From Streptomyces sp. JJ66 (lineage in GTDB: Bacteria; Actinomycetota; Actinomycetes; Streptomycetales; Streptomycetaceae), in assembly GCF_019303495.1 (NCBI RefSeq), contig NZ_JAEVFI010000013.1, positions 65,705-129,704 of the forward strand: a stretch of 64,000 bases of DNA, in the 5' to 3' direction. Shown in pieces: positions 31,289 to 40,263 of this stretch. Made by a program: the position numbers and the translations under genes. The notes beneath the pieces were generated by a model that was not told the DNA's origin, did not search any database, and worked only from the letters and a program-made list of their open reading frames with translations. Position 1 is the first letter of the stretch. Each line of letters begins with the position of its first letter.

Positions 31289-32341
31289 TCAGCTCTCGCT
31301 GCTGCGGGCCCAGAGGTTCGTCCCCGGCTCGGAGACCGCGTACCGGTCGATCTCCGCCAGCTCCTCCGCCGTCAGCGGCGCACCGCTGAGCGCCCCGACG
31401 TTCGCCTCCAGCTGCGCCACGCTGCTCGCGCCGATCAGCGCGGACGTCATGCGCGGGTCCCGCAGCACCCAGGACAGCGCCAGCTGAGCCAGGCTCTGCC
31501 CGCGTCGCTCGGCCAGCGCGTTCAGGCTGCCCAGCCGCGCGACGACCTCCTCCGTCAGCAGCGCCGGGTCCAGCGTCGTCCCGCTGCTGGCGCGCGAACC
31601 TTCCGGGACGCCCCGGAGGTACTTCCCGGTGAGCAGGCCCTGGGCGAGCGGGGCGAAGGCGACGCAGCCCATGCCCTCGTCCTCCAGCGTGTCCAGCAGC
31701 CCGTCTTCCTCCGTCCAGCGGTTGATCATCGAGTAGGACGGCTGGTGGATCAGTGGCCGTACGCCCATCTCCCGCAGCAGCGCCACCGCCTGCCGGGTCC
31801 GCGCCGAGCTGTACGACGACAGCCCGACGTACAGCGCCTTGCCCTGGTGGACGGCGGACGCCAGCGCGCCCATCGTCTCCTCCAGCGGCGTGTCGGGGTC
31901 GAAGCGGTGGGAGTAGAAGATGTCCACGTAGTCCAGACCCATGCGCCCGAGCGAGGCGTCCAGCGAGGACAGCAGGTACTTGCGCGAACCCCACTCCCCG
32001 TACGGGCCGGGGTGCATCAGGTAGCCCGCCTTGGTGGAGATGACGAGCTCCTCGCGGTACCGCCTAAAGTCCTGCTGGAGCAGCTTGCCGAAGTTCAGCT
32101 CCGCGCTGCCGGGCGGCGGGCCGTAGTTGTTGGCCAGGTCGAAGTGGGTGACGCCCAGGTCGAACGCGCGGCGCAGGATGGCCCGCTGGGTGGCCAGCGG
32201 GCGGTCGTCACCGAAGTTGTGCCACAGGCCGAGCGAGATGGCCGGAAGCCTCAGCCCGCTGCGGCCGCTGCGGCGGTAGACCATCGCGTCGTAGCGGGTG
32301 TTGGCCGCCCGGTAGTGCACGGGTTCGGTGGTGCGCGTCAT
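31289..32341 (-). CDS. Aldo-keto reductase (YghZ/Kv-beta-like)
   Basis: 350 residues; ATG 32341 follows AGGGGAA. The TIM-barrel AKR motifs are FDLANNYGPPPGSAELNFGKLL (catalytic Asp, Tyr), ISTKAGYLMHPGPYGEWGSRKYLLSSLDASLGRMGLDYVDIFYSHRFD (Lys, His), and the NADP-binding SALIGASSVAQLEANV. The GYxMxPGPYG loop and length are typical of the YghZ (L-glyceraldehyde-3-phosphate reductase, methylglyoxal detoxification) group. It is a single-gene unit divergent from the prenyltransferase gene. Confidence 0.93.
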   Translation of the reverse strand: MTRTTEPVHYRAANTRYDAMVYRRSGRSGLRLPAISLGLWHNFGDDRPLATQRAILRRAFDLGVTHFDLANNYGPPPGSAELNFGKLLQQDFRRYREELVISTKAGYLMHPGPYGEWGSRKYLLSSLDASLGRMGLDYVDIFYSHRFDPDTPLEETMGALASAVHQGKALYVGLSSYSSARTRQAVALLREMGVRPLIHQPSYSMINRWTEEDGLLDTLEDEGMGCVAFAPLAQGLLTGKYLRGVPEGSRASSGTTLDPALLTEEVVARLGSLNALAERRGQSLAQLALSWVLRDPRMTSALIGASSVAQLEANVGALSGAPLTAEELAEIDRYAVSEPGTNLWARSSES

Positions 32342-32528
32342 GTTCCCCTGCCTATCACGCGGCACCGACGCCGCTCCGTGCGTGCCCGGATGCCGGGAAA
32401 CCCAGGTGGCCGCCACCCGCCGCGCTATCACAGGGCTGTGACACGCCCGGGGCGTCCCCTCGCCCGGACTGGCGTTAGGCTTCCCTCGGCTTGGGACGCG
32501 GCAGCATGGGAAGGGGCCGGCAGCTCAG

Positions 32529-33314
32529 ATGAAGGACACCCTGCGCCTGAAGGACACCCTGCGCCGCCTGGTGGTGCGCCTGTACTCCCGCCGGGTGGAA
32601 GGCCACCTCGACCCCCGGCAGGTCCCCGGGCACATCGGCGTGATCCTGGACGGCAACCGGCGCTGGGCCAAGGCGTCCGGCGGCACGACGGTCGAGGGGC
32701 ACCGGGCGGGCGCGGACAAGATTCACGAGCTGCTGAGCTGGTGCGCCGAGACCGACGTCGAAGTGGTCACGCTGTGGCTGCTGTCCACCGACAACCTCGA
32801 CCGGCCCGCCGCCGAGCTGACGCCGCTGCTGGGCATCATCGAGGACACCGTGCGCGGGCTGGCCGCCGACGGCAGGTGGCGCGTGCACCACGTCGGTACG
32901 CCGGATCTGCTGCCCGACCACACCCAGCGCGTCCTCAAGGAAGCGGCGACCGCGACGAGTGAGAACACCGGCATCCTGGTCAACGTCGCCGTCGGCTACG
33001 GCGGCCGCCAGGAGATCACCGACGCCGTCCGCTCCCTGCTGACGGAACGTGAGGCGCGCGGCGAGACCCTCGCCCACCTGGCCGAGACCCTCACCCTCGG
33101 CGATATAGCCGAACACCTGTACACCCGTGGCCAGCCCGACCCGGACCTGGTCATCCGCACCAGCGGTGAGCAGCGCCTCTCCGGTTTCATGCTCTGGCAG
33201 AGCGCGCACTCCGAGTACCACTTCTGCGACGTCTTCTGGCCCGCCTTCCGCAAGGTGGACTTCCTGCGGGCTCTGCGCGACTACGCCGCCCGCCACCGCC
33301 GCTACGGCGGCTGA
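32529..33314 (+). CDS. uppS: Isoprenyl transferase (cis-prenyltransferase, UppS-like)
   Basis: 261 residues. It makes long-chain Z-polyprenyl diphosphates from IPP, the lipid carrier for wall synthesis. The signature ILDGNRRWAK has catalytic Asp41; EGHRAGADK, TLWLLSTDN, and IRTSGEQRLSGFMLWQSAHSEYHFCDVFWP follow, all typical. Short-chain (Z-FPP) and decaprenyl enzymes share these motifs, so chain length is unknown, and Streptomyces carry more than one paralogue. Both gene ends show 18-bp tandem duplications (KDTLRL-KDTLRR at the start; four copies around the stop). Confidence 0.93.
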   Translation: MKDTLRLKDTLRRLVVRLYSRRVEGHLDPRQVPGHIGVILDGNRRWAKASGGTTVEGHRAGADKIHELLSWCAETDVEVVTLWLLSTDNLDRPAAELTPLLGIIEDTVRGLAADGRWRVHHVGTPDLLPDHTQRVLKEAATATSENTGILVNVAVGYGGRQEITDAVRSLLTEREARGETLAHLAETLTLGDIAEHLYTRGQPDPDLVIRTSGEQRLSGFMLWQSAHSEYHFCDVFWPAFRKVDFLRALRDYAARHRRYGG

Positions 33315-33372
33315 CCCCGCTACGGCGGCTGACCCCGCTACGGCGGCTGACCCCGCTACGGCGGCTGACCCC
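33301..33372. repeat. 18-bp tandem repeat, four perfect copies, spanning the uppS stop codon
   Basis: GCTACGGCGGCTGACCCC is repeated exactly at 33301-33318, 33319-33336, 33337-33354 and 33355-33372. The first copy contains the last codons (Tyr-Gly-Gly) and TGA of uppS, so every copy carries the same in-frame stop. Copies 2-4 are outside the gene. Confidence 0.95.
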
Positions 33373-33842
33373 ACGTCACCGGCGCGGACTACGGCAGCGG
33401 CACAGCGCGTGCGGCCGGGCCGACGCCTTCCGGCCGCACGGCGCTGGGGTGAGGTGCCCGGTGGGGCGTGAGCGTGCGGTGGGCGTCGTCGCGTCCGCAA
33501 GTGCGCCGGGGGACGCGTCCGGCTTTCCCCGGAGGCCGCTCGCCCGCACCGTGCGGGAACCTCGCGAGAGGGGCGGGCGGGGAGGGTTCACCTGGTGGAT
33601 GGGTGCGGTTCGCATGGCGGGTCGGGGAAAAGGGAATACCCCTGGCAGCCGGGACTCGCCGACGAGTTCCGGCCATCGGGAGGCCCTTTGCCAGCCACGG
33701 ACGCCGCACCCCCAGCGGGTGCGCAGGACGCGGAGGGCCGGTGCCCGGCCCACGGCAGTGGCGGCCGGCCCGGTCCGTTCCGCAGCGGCCCGCCGTCGGC
33801 GGACGCCGCGCACCATCCTCGTCCGAGGGGGTTCGTCCATCC
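33315..33842. other. Intergenic region uppS-phoH
   Basis: The 528 bases hold the 18-bp tandem repeat and the uppS terminator. The remainder (about 33450-33842) is high-GC with no convincing gene. Frames open toward phoH continue far upstream, but the GTG pair at 33843/33846 fits the family start. The promoter of phoH must lie here. Confidence 0.4.
33404..33445 (+). terminator. Hairpin terminator after uppS
   Basis: AGCGCGTGCGGCCGG (33404-33418) pairs with CCGGCCGCACGGCGCT (33430-33445) with one bulge. It is 90 bases after the uppS stop and beyond the tandem repeat. Confidence 0.7.
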
Positions 33843-35174
33843 GTGGTGACCAGCACAAAGCGCCGCGAGAACGACCGGCGCACCTATGTCATCGACACCA
33901 GCGTCCTGCTCGCCGACCCGGCGGCCGTGGCCCGCTTCGACGAGCACGAGGTCGTGCTGCCCGTCGTGGTGGTCACGGAGCTGGAGGCCAAGCGCCACCA
34001 CCCGGAGCTGGGCTACTTCGCCCGGCAGGCCCTGCGGCTGCTGGACGAGTACCGGATCAGGTACGGGAGGCTGGACGCGCCCATTCCGACCGGCGAACTC
34101 GGCGGCACGCTGCGGGTCGAGCTGAACCACTCCGATCCGGGCATCCTGCCGGCCGGGTTCCGGCTGGGGGACAACGACTCGCGCATCCTCGCCGTCGCCC
34201 GCAATCTCCAGGCCGAGGGGTACGACGTCACCGTCGTCTCCAAGGACCTGCCGTTGCGCATCAAGGCGTCCTCGGTTGGCCTGCTGGCCGAGGAGTACCG
34301 GGCGGAGCTGGCCATCACCGACTCCGGCTGGACGGGGATGAGCGAGCTGACGCTGCCGGGTGACGCCATCGACGAGCTGTTCGCACCGGACGGCGCCGGC
34401 ACCGTGGCCGTGCCGCAGGCTGACGGGCTGCCGGTGCACACCGGGCTGGTGCTGCACTCGGAGAAGGGCCGCGCGCTGGGCCGCGTCACCGCTGACGGGC
34501 GGGTGCGCCTGGTGCGCGGCGACCGGGAGGCGTTCGGCATCCACGGTCGCAGCGCCGAGCAGCGCATCGCGCTGGACCTGCTGCTCGACCCGGACGTCGG
34601 CATCGTCTCGCTCGGCGGGCGCGCGGGCACCGGCAAGTCGGCGCTGGCGCTGTGCGCCGGTCTGGAGGCGGTGCTGGAGCGGCGGCAGCACAGCAAGGTG
34701 ATGGTCTTCCGGCCGCTGTACGCGGTCGGCGGTCAGGACCTGGGCTACCTGCCGGGTACCGCCGACGAGAAGATGAACCCGTGGGCGCAGGCCGTCTTTG
34801 ACACGCTCTCGGCGGTGACCTCCCGGGAGGTGATCGAGGAGATCGTGGCGCGCGGCATGCTGGAGGTGCTGCCGCTCACCCACATCCGGGGCCGGTCGCT
34901 GCACGACGCGTTCGTCATCGTGGACGAGGCCCAGTCGCTGGAGCGCAACGTGCTGCTGACGGTGCTCTCCCGCATCGGGCAGGACTCCCGCGTCGTCCTC
35001 ACCCATGACGTGGCGCAGCGCGACAACCTGCGGGTTGGCCGGTATGACGGCGTCGTGGCGGTGGTGGAGAAGCTGAAGGGTCACCCGCTGTTCGCGCACG
35101 TCACGTTGACGCGTTCCGAGCGCTCCCCGATCGCGGCACTGGTGACCGAGATGCTGGAGGAAGGGCGCATCTGA
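33843..35174 (+). CDS. PhoH-family protein with N-terminal PIN domain (PhoH2-like)
   Basis: About 443 residues. The N-terminal PIN ribonuclease domain has the acidic residues of [26 protein letters not shown] and [16 protein letters not shown]...[11 protein letters not shown]. The C-terminal PhoH ATPase has Walker [14 protein letters not shown] and Walker [13 protein letters not shown]. In actinobacteria this PIN-PhoH fusion is an RNA helicase/ribonuclease (PhoH2), possibly tied to toxin-antitoxin-like RNA turnover. Upstream in-frame codons exist but lack family similarity; GTG 33843 is chosen. Confidence 0.92.
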   Translation: MVTSTKRRENDRRTYVIDTSVLLADPAAVARFDEHEVVLPVVVVTELEAKRHHPELGYFARQALRLLDEYRIRYGRLDAPIPTGELGGTLRVELNHSDPGILPAGFRLGDNDSRILAVARNLQAEGYDVTVVSKDLPLRIKASSVGLLAEEYRAELAITDSGWTGMSELTLPGDAIDELFAPDGAGTVAVPQADGLPVHTGLVLHSEKGRALGRVTADGRVRLVRGDREAFGIHGRSAEQRIALDLLLDPDVGIVSLGGRAGTGKSALALCAGLEAVLERRQHSKVMVFRPLYAVGGQDLGYLPGTADEKMNPWAQAVFDTLSAVTSREVIEEIVARGMLEVLPLTHIRGRSLHDAFVIVDEAQSLERNVLLTVLSRIGQDSRVVLTHDVAQRDNLRVGRYDGVVAVVEKLKGHPLFAHVTLTRSERSPIAALVTEMLEEGRI

Positions 35175-35250
35175 TCCGAAAAGCATCAAGAGCAAACCGG
35201 ACGGAGTCCCCGGAAAGGGGAATAACACCCCGTTGTGGGATGAGGTAACT

Positions 35251-35274
35251 GTCATGTCAACAAACCGACATGAC
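35251..35274. promoter_or_regulatory. 8-bp hairpin/inverted repeat in the phoH-SLT gap
   Basis: GTCATGTC (35251-35258) and GACATGAC (35267-35274) are perfect inverted repeats with an 8-base AT-rich loop. The surrounding DNA is unusually AT-rich for this genome, so it may be an operator or part of a structured leader. Confidence 0.45.
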
Positions 35275-35296
35275 ACGCCGTCGCAGGGTGAAGCAG

Positions 35297-35323
35297 CGTA
35301 GCCGGGTCAGGCCCGGCTACGCT
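35297..35323 (+). terminator. Terminator after phoH
   Basis: CGTAGCCGGG and CCCGGCTACG flank a TCAGG-type loop about 125 bases after the phoH stop, forming a perfect 10-11 bp stem. TCGCATTT follows. Confidence 0.75.
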
Positions 35324-35664
35324 CGCATTTCCGCAACACCCGTGGGCTAAACGGCATGTGAGCTTTCCCACGCAACCCGGGATTGCCATCGGCCGTCTGG
35401 TTCCGGCAAGGTGTGGGTTCTGTCAGGCCCCGCATACGGCCACCCCCGCATCTCCAGAGGTGCAGCACCACACAACTCAACAGCCATCACCGCCGTATGC
35501 CGCCCGAAAGCACCACGCGGACTCCCCGCTCAGGGGACCCACGGGCCCGTGCCTCCTGTGGCCCTACACGTGCGTGGACCTCCACGCACAAGGCGGAGGA
35601 CAGTGCCAGGGGCACGATTGCGCTCGCGGGGTCACCGCTGCGGGCAACTGTGGAAGGAAACTGA

Positions 35665-36417
35665 GTGACTGCTCGGATCTCGGTCCGGGGATTCGCCGTG
35701 GCATCCGCCACCGCGGTCACCACCGTCGGCGCCGTCGTCGGAGTGGCCTCGGGGAGCCAGCAGGGCGCGGCAGAGCCGGTCGAGCTCGCCGCCGCTGACG
35801 CGACGCTGCTCGCCGACGTACCCGTCGATGGCAACACCCAGGTGCAGACCGCCTCCCTGACGCAGCAGGCAGACCGGCAGACGGACGCGGCCAACGCCGA
35901 GGCGCAGAAGTCCGCCCAGGAGGACGCCCGCAAGCAGGCAGCCAAGGACGCCGAGGCCAAGAAGGAGAAGGCCGACCGCGAGGCCAAGGAGCGCGAGGAG
36001 GCCAAGAAGGCCAAGGAAGCCAGGGAGAAGGCCGAGCGCCAGGCCAAGGAGCGCGAGGAGGCCAGTAAGGCCGCCACGCGCAGCACCGAACGCCCGGCGG
36101 CCTCCTTCCCGCAGCAGTCTTCCTACTCGGTCTCCGAGGTCAAGGCCATGGCGCAGCAGATCGTCGGCGGCGGCCAGTACCAGTGCTTCTCCAACATCGT
36201 GACGCGGGAGAGCGGCTGGAACTACACCGCGACGAACCCGTCCTCGGGCGCCTACGGCCTGGTCCAGGCGCTGCCCGCCTCCAAGATGTCCTCGGCGGGC
36301 GCGGACTGGCGCACCAACCCGGCCACCCAGATCAAGTGGGGCCTGAACTACATGAACAACCGCTACGGCAGCCCCTGCGGTGCCTGGGAGTTCTGGCAGG
36401 CCAACCACTGGTACTGA
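35665..36417 (+). CDS. Secreted SLT-type lytic transglycosylase with coiled coil
   Basis: 250 residues from GTG 35665, with GGAAGGA upstream. A Sec signal peptide (hydrophobic part residues ~8-30) precedes a strongly charged coiled coil (residues ~75-135, repeats of KEREEAKKAKEAREKAERQAKE) and a C-terminal SLT-like domain (SNIVTRESGWNYTATNPSSGAYGLVQALPASKM..., WGLNYMNNRYGSPCGAWEFWQ). The catalytic Glu is in TRESGW. Similar Streptomyces proteins remodel peptidoglycan in growth and germination. A perfect terminator follows at 36436-36478. Confidence 0.92.
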   Translation: MTARISVRGFAVASATAVTTVGAVVGVASGSQQGAAEPVELAAADATLLADVPVDGNTQVQTASLTQQADRQTDAANAEAQKSAQEDARKQAAKDAEAKKEKADREAKEREEAKKAKEAREKAERQAKEREEASKAATRSTERPAASFPQQSSYSVSEVKAMAQQIVGGGQYQCFSNIVTRESGWNYTATNPSSGAYGLVQALPASKMSSAGADWRTNPATQIKWGLNYMNNRYGSPCGAWEFWQANHWY

Positions 36418-36435
36418 GACGTCGCTCACTTTCTA

Positions 36436-36478
36436 CGGCGCTGCCCCCGATCCGGAAGCCGGGTCGGGGGCAGCGCCG
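36436..36478 (+). terminator. Terminator after the SLT gene
   Basis: CGGCGCTGCCCCCGA (36436-36450) pairs perfectly with TCGGGGGCAGCGCCG (36464-36478) around a 13-base loop, 19 bases after the stop codon. Confidence 0.9.
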
Positions 36479-36619
36479 CGTCCGGTGACCGCCCGGGTGC
36501 CGCGTCCCGGGGACCGTGGCGGCTGGGGAGAAGCCGTGCCGTGTGGCAACCCCGCGGCGGGGTAACGTCGTCCCCACGGTGGGACAGGACCGCTGCGAGC
36601 GGGGGCGAAGGAACAGACG

Positions 36620-38050
36620 ATGGCAGGACTACGGCGGCTGCGGACCAAGGCGTCCCGCATGGCTTCCCGCATGGCGGAGTACCGCGAGCGGGCCGAGCGG
36701 GAGCGCGAGGCCCGCGACCGCGAACGCGGTCGGTTCCCGGAGCCCGGGCCGGCCGCGGAGGCCCCCGGGCCGCCACCCCCGCCGAAGCCGGACGAACCCG
36801 CGCAGGCGATCCCGTGGGGCATCCGCGTGGCCGCCGAGGCGGGCTGGCGGCTGCTGGTGCTGGCCGCGGTGGTGTGGGTCCTCATGCAGGTGGTCGGCGC
36901 GATGAGCCTGCTGGTCATCGCCTTCTCCGCCGGTCTGCTGATCACCGCGCTGCTTCAGCCCACCGTGGCCCGGCTGCGCCGGCTGGGCCTCGGCCGCGGG
37001 CTGTCCACGGCCGCCACGTTCATCAGCGGCTTCGGGGTGATGGGGCTCATCGGCTGGTTCGTGGTGTGGCAGGTCATCGAGAACCAGGAAACCCTCACCC
37101 AGCAGGTGCAGAGCGGCATCGAGGAACTGCGCCGCATGATCCTGGAAAGCCCCTTCCACGTCACCGAGGCCCAGCTCAACGACTTCACCACCAACATCAA
37201 TCAGTGGATCGAGGAGAACAGTCAGGACCTGACCACCGCGGGCCTGGAGGGCGCCTCCTACCTGGTGGAGTTCCTCAGCGGCGCGGCACTCGCGGCTTTC
37301 GTCTGCCTTTTCCTGCTCTACGACGGGCGCCGGGTGTGGCAGTGGCTGCTGAACTTCGTGCCGCTCAGCGCGCGCGAGGGCGTCGCCGGGGCGGGGCCGC
37401 GCGCGTGGACCACGCTCACCGGCTACGTGCGCGGGACGGTGATAGTGGCCATGATCGACGCCATCGGCATCGGCGTGGGGATCTGGTTTCTGGGCGTGCC
37501 GCTGGCGGTGCCGCTGGGCGTGCTCGTCTTCCTGGGGGCCTTCGTCCCGCTGGTGGGCGCCTTCATCTCCGGAGCGCTGGCCGTCGTGGTGGCCTTCGTC
37601 ACCAATGGGCCCGTCACCGCGCTGCTCGCGCTCGGCATCGTGCTGCTGGTGCAGCAGATCGAGGGGCACGTGCTCCAGCCGTTCATCCTGGGCCGCATGG
37701 TGCAGGTGCATCCGCTGGCCGTGGTGCTGACCGTCACCGGCGGGTCGCTGCTCGCGGGCATCCCGGGCGCGGTCCTGGGCGTGCCGCTGGTGGCGGTGGC
37801 CAATACCGTCGTCAGCTACCTGCGCGCCTACGCCGAGGAGCGCAGCCCCGCCGGGCGGCGCGTGCACGGGTCCACCGCGCTGGCCGTCTCGCCCGGGGTG
37901 CCGCCCGCGATGCCGGGCGGCGAGGAGCAGCCCGTCGGCGCGCTGGACACCTCCCAGGCCGCCGCGCGGGAGCTGGCGGAGCGGGAGGCGGGGCGGGAGG
38001 AGCCGGGCGAGCCGGGCCGTCCGGACGCCCCAGGCGGGCCGCACCCCTGA
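36620..38050 (+). CDS. AI-2E family (PerM-type) membrane transporter
   Basis: 476 residues. A charged N-terminus (residues 1-65, with Arg/Glu repeats and a Pro-rich stretch) precedes seven to eight membrane segments. Typical family regions are VIAFSAGLLITALLQPTVARLRRLGLGRGLSTAATFI, AALAAFVCLFLLYDGRRVWQWLLNFVP, VPLGVLVFLGAFVPLVGAFISGALAVVVA and QQIEGHVLQPFILGRMVQVHPLAVVLTVTGGSLLAGIPGAVLGVPLVAVANTVVSYL. Family members export autoinducer-2 or act as Na+/H+ antiporters; the substrate here is unknown. The C-terminal tail is disordered and acidic. Confidence 0.92.
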   Translation: MAGLRRLRTKASRMASRMAEYRERAEREREARDRERGRFPEPGPAAEAPGPPPPPKPDEPAQAIPWGIRVAAEAGWRLLVLAAVVWVLMQVVGAMSLLVIAFSAGLLITALLQPTVARLRRLGLGRGLSTAATFISGFGVMGLIGWFVVWQVIENQETLTQQVQSGIEELRRMILESPFHVTEAQLNDFTTNINQWIEENSQDLTTAGLEGASYLVEFLSGAALAAFVCLFLLYDGRRVWQWLLNFVPLSAREGVAGAGPRAWTTLTGYVRGTVIVAMIDAIGIGVGIWFLGVPLAVPLGVLVFLGAFVPLVGAFISGALAVVVAFVTNGPVTALLALGIVLLVQQIEGHVLQPFILGRMVQVHPLAVVLTVTGGSLLAGIPGAVLGVPLVAVANTVVSYLRAYAEERSPAGRRVHGSTALAVSPGVPPAMPGGEEQPVGALDTSQAAARELAEREAGREEPGEPGRPDAPGGPHP

Positions 38051-38124
38051 CCCCTGCGGCCCGCCCGGCGTCCCGGCAGCAGCCGTTAACCGGCTGGCGT
38101 GCGCCGCGCTCGTACCGGAACGCG

Positions 38125-39918
38125 TCAGTACGGTGACGGGTGGGACTCGGCGAACGCCTTCAGCCGCTGGGTGTCCTCGGGCGTCCAGCCCTCCGGCGGC
38201 AGCACCGCCGCCCAGCCCTCGACGGCGTTGGTCCCGTAGCGGTGCCCGTGCGGCGCCTCGACGCCGTAGGACACCGCCATGTCCACCAGCGTCTGCCAGA
38301 ACGTGACGAACGGGAACCAGTTGACCTCGTCGGTCACGTCAGGGCCCAGTGGTTCCTCCAGCCACGCCGGTGGTTGCAGCGCGAGGTCCGGGGACCACCA
38401 CACGATCGGGTCGGAGGCGTTCTGGAGGTACACCACGCGCGGGAACTCCCACGGGCCCGGCGGCCGCCACAGGTCGCGCTGCGGGTACTGGGCGAAGCGC
38501 ACGTGCTCGCCCTCATCGTAGACCGGCCGCCACACGGGGCTGCCGGGATCGCGGTGCGCAGTGAGGTGGGACCAGATCGGGCTGTGGTGCGGCGGCCCGA
38601 CCAGCAGCGCGCCATCGGTGGAAGCCAGCAGGTCATCGAGGCCCGTGAACGAGTCCTCGATGGCCGTCGCGCCCAGGGACTCGCCGAACACCACCAGTTT
38701 CGGCCGGTCCCGCTCCGGCAGCTGTGCGAGCCGCTCCTCGACGGCGCTGACCAGCTCGCGCGTGGCCCGCCCGGCCTTCTCCCGGTCCACCACGAACGAC
38801 ACCCAGCTGGGCAGATAGGAATACTGCAGCGCGACGATGGCCGTATCCCCGTCGTGCAGGTACTCCAGCGGCTCGGCGGTACGCGCGTCAACCCAGCCGC
38901 TGGCCGTGGTGCCCGCGATGGCCAGCACCTCGCGGCTGAACGCGCCCGTGCGCTCCAGCTCGGCGATCGCGAGGTCGGCCTGCGCGGCGTAGCTGTCGGC
39001 CGCCGCCTGGCCGACGTAGACCCGGATCGGGTCCATCGCGTCCCGGCCGGTGAAAGAGCGGATCTGCTCCTCGCTCAGGACGCTCCCGGTGAAGTTGCGG
39101 CCCTGGTACCCCAGGTCGTCCCAGGCGATCAGCGACTGCGGGCTGCCCGACACGTACGGCGAGTCCGACTGTATGACGCCGTCCTTCGTGCTCTGGTCGG
39201 TGTTGGCCGAGATGCTCGACGCGACGTCGATGATGCCGCGCTCCAGCACCACGTCCTTGGCGCCGAACGTCACCACCAAGGCGCTGACGGCCAGCCCGGA
39301 GACGACGGCGACCGGACGCGGCACGTACCGCAGCAGCACGGTGATCAGCTTGCGGGTGCCCAGCCGGATCAGGCGCGCGATGACCAGCAGCGTCCAGCAC
39401 AGTGCCAGCGCCAGGAGCGCGATCATCAGCGAGTGCCAGGTGAGGGTCGGCGGCAGCTCCTGGAGGCGGCGCAGCTCGCGCTGCATGCGCGCGCTCTCTC
39501 CCAGCAGGAAGACCGCCAGCGGCAGGCTCAGCACCCAGTACCCCTGCCAGGCCCGCGCCCGGACGCGGGCGCGGGCTTCTGGCGATGGCCGCCAGCGCAC
39601 CACGGCTGGCGCGGCCCAGCTCAGCAGGCAGCCGATCCCGTACCCGATAGCCGCCGTGATGCCGCCGATGACGCCCTGCAAGTACCAGGGGCGCGGGACA
39701 AGGGAAGGGGTGAGCGACAGCCAGAAGAAGACGGTGGCGACGGCGGTGGCGGTCAGATCAGGCCAGCGGCGCACGAGCCAGCTCTCGTCGTGCCGTTCCC
39801 AGTAGGGCTTGGCGGCGGCCGCCAGCACGTGGTGACGGGCACGCTGCCAGACCGGGCCGCGCCCACTCTCCGGCATCGGTCCCGGCACAGGTACCCGTTC
39901 CCCCGTGGTGTCGAGCAT
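38125..39918 (-). CDS. Integral-membrane alpha/beta-hydrolase (Abhydrolase_9 type)
   Basis: About 597 residues. The N-terminal half has five to six membrane segments (e.g. VATVFFWLSLTPSLVPRPW, GGITAAIGYGIGCLLSW, LMIALLALALCWTLLVIARL). The C-terminal half is an alpha/beta hydrolase with the nucleophile elbow FGESLGA (Ser in GESLG), DPIVWWSPDLALQPP and a final His-containing region. Actinobacterial members of this fused family are of unknown substrate. ATG 39918 with GGGAG at good spacing is preferred over GTG 39927. It is divergent from padR. Confidence 0.88.
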   Translation of the reverse strand: MLDTTGERVPVPGPMPESGRGPVWQRARHHVLAAAAKPYWERHDESWLVRRWPDLTATAVATVFFWLSLTPSLVPRPWYLQGVIGGITAAIGYGIGCLLSWAAPAVVRWRPSPEARARVRARAWQGYWVLSLPLAVFLLGESARMQRELRRLQELPPTLTWHSLMIALLALALCWTLLVIARLIRLGTRKLITVLLRYVPRPVAVVSGLAVSALVVTFGAKDVVLERGIIDVASSISANTDQSTKDGVIQSDSPYVSGSPQSLIAWDDLGYQGRNFTGSVLSEEQIRSFTGRDAMDPIRVYVGQAAADSYAAQADLAIAELERTGAFSREVLAIAGTTASGWVDARTAEPLEYLHDGDTAIVALQYSYLPSWVSFVVDREKAGRATRELVSAVEERLAQLPERDRPKLVVFGESLGATAIEDSFTGLDDLLASTDGALLVGPPHHSPIWSHLTAHRDPGSPVWRPVYDEGEHVRFAQYPQRDLWRPPGPWEFPRVVYLQNASDPIVWWSPDLALQPPAWLEEPLGPDVTDEVNWFPFVTFWQTLVDMAVSYGVEAPHGHRYGTNAVEGWAAVLPPEGWTPEDTQRLKAFAESHPSPY

Positions 39919-40263
39919 CGAGGCCACTCCCGGCTGTCATTCCCTGACCCTGGGGTCACGGTAGGTGAACCCGCAACCGTGGATGGTGACGCGGTACGGG
40001 CGGGGCGGGTTGCCACGGTGCCACCGCCCCATCCCCCGCTGCCCAGTCTGCGCCCGACGAATGCGCGCGGCATCTTCTTTTCGCCCTGCCGCCTCCGCGT
40101 CTTCGGCGGGGTGTCGTCCAGCACGCGCGAGTGGCTTCCTCCGCCCAGCCGCCGGCCGCGTCATCGACGCCCCGCTGCCTGGTGCGGCGGAGGCCAGATC
40201 CCCGGCTCGGTACTCCCAACGGCGTATACACGATGTGTATACGCGTGGTGTAGAGTGCTCCGC
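39919..40263. other. Divergent intergenic region, hydrolase-padR
   Basis: The 345 bases contain TGACCC-TG-GGGTCA (39945-39958), a 14-bp palindrome near the hydrolase start, and the padR operator at 40224-40242. I see no gene with a ribosome site and coding bias in between. Confidence 0.45.
40224..40242. promoter_or_regulatory. Probable PadR operator
   Basis: GTATACACGATGTGTATAC is a perfect palindrome, 8-bp arms and a 3-base centre, and the most AT-rich spot nearby. It lies 21 bases before the padR start at 40264, overlapping the likely -10 region. The TGTATAC...GTATACA form fits the ATGT...ACAT operators of PadR-family repressors. Confidence 0.75.

Larger units (their letters stand above)
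35175..35664. other. 490-bp region with several hairpins before the SLT transglycosylase gene
   Basis: After the phoH terminator the sequence keeps a long leader-like stretch with CGTGGG...CCCACG (35341-35372) and TGCGTGG-ACCT-CCACGCA (35571-35588). No small gene is convincing. In Streptomyces, genes for cell-wall lytic enzymes often carry c-di-AMP (ydaO) riboswitch leaders; I could not match the ydaO consensus here and do not call it. Confidence 0.4.

Noticed and set aside
30482..32962. 826-codon frame across the prepilin peptidase, aldo-keto reductase and uppS genes
   Set aside because: It crosses a classic terminator and three well-supported genes in other frames and has no domain.
35175..35664. 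ydaO (c-di-AMP) riboswitch
   Set aside because: The gene context is suitable, but the conserved ydaO core could not be aligned by eye; only hairpins are reported.
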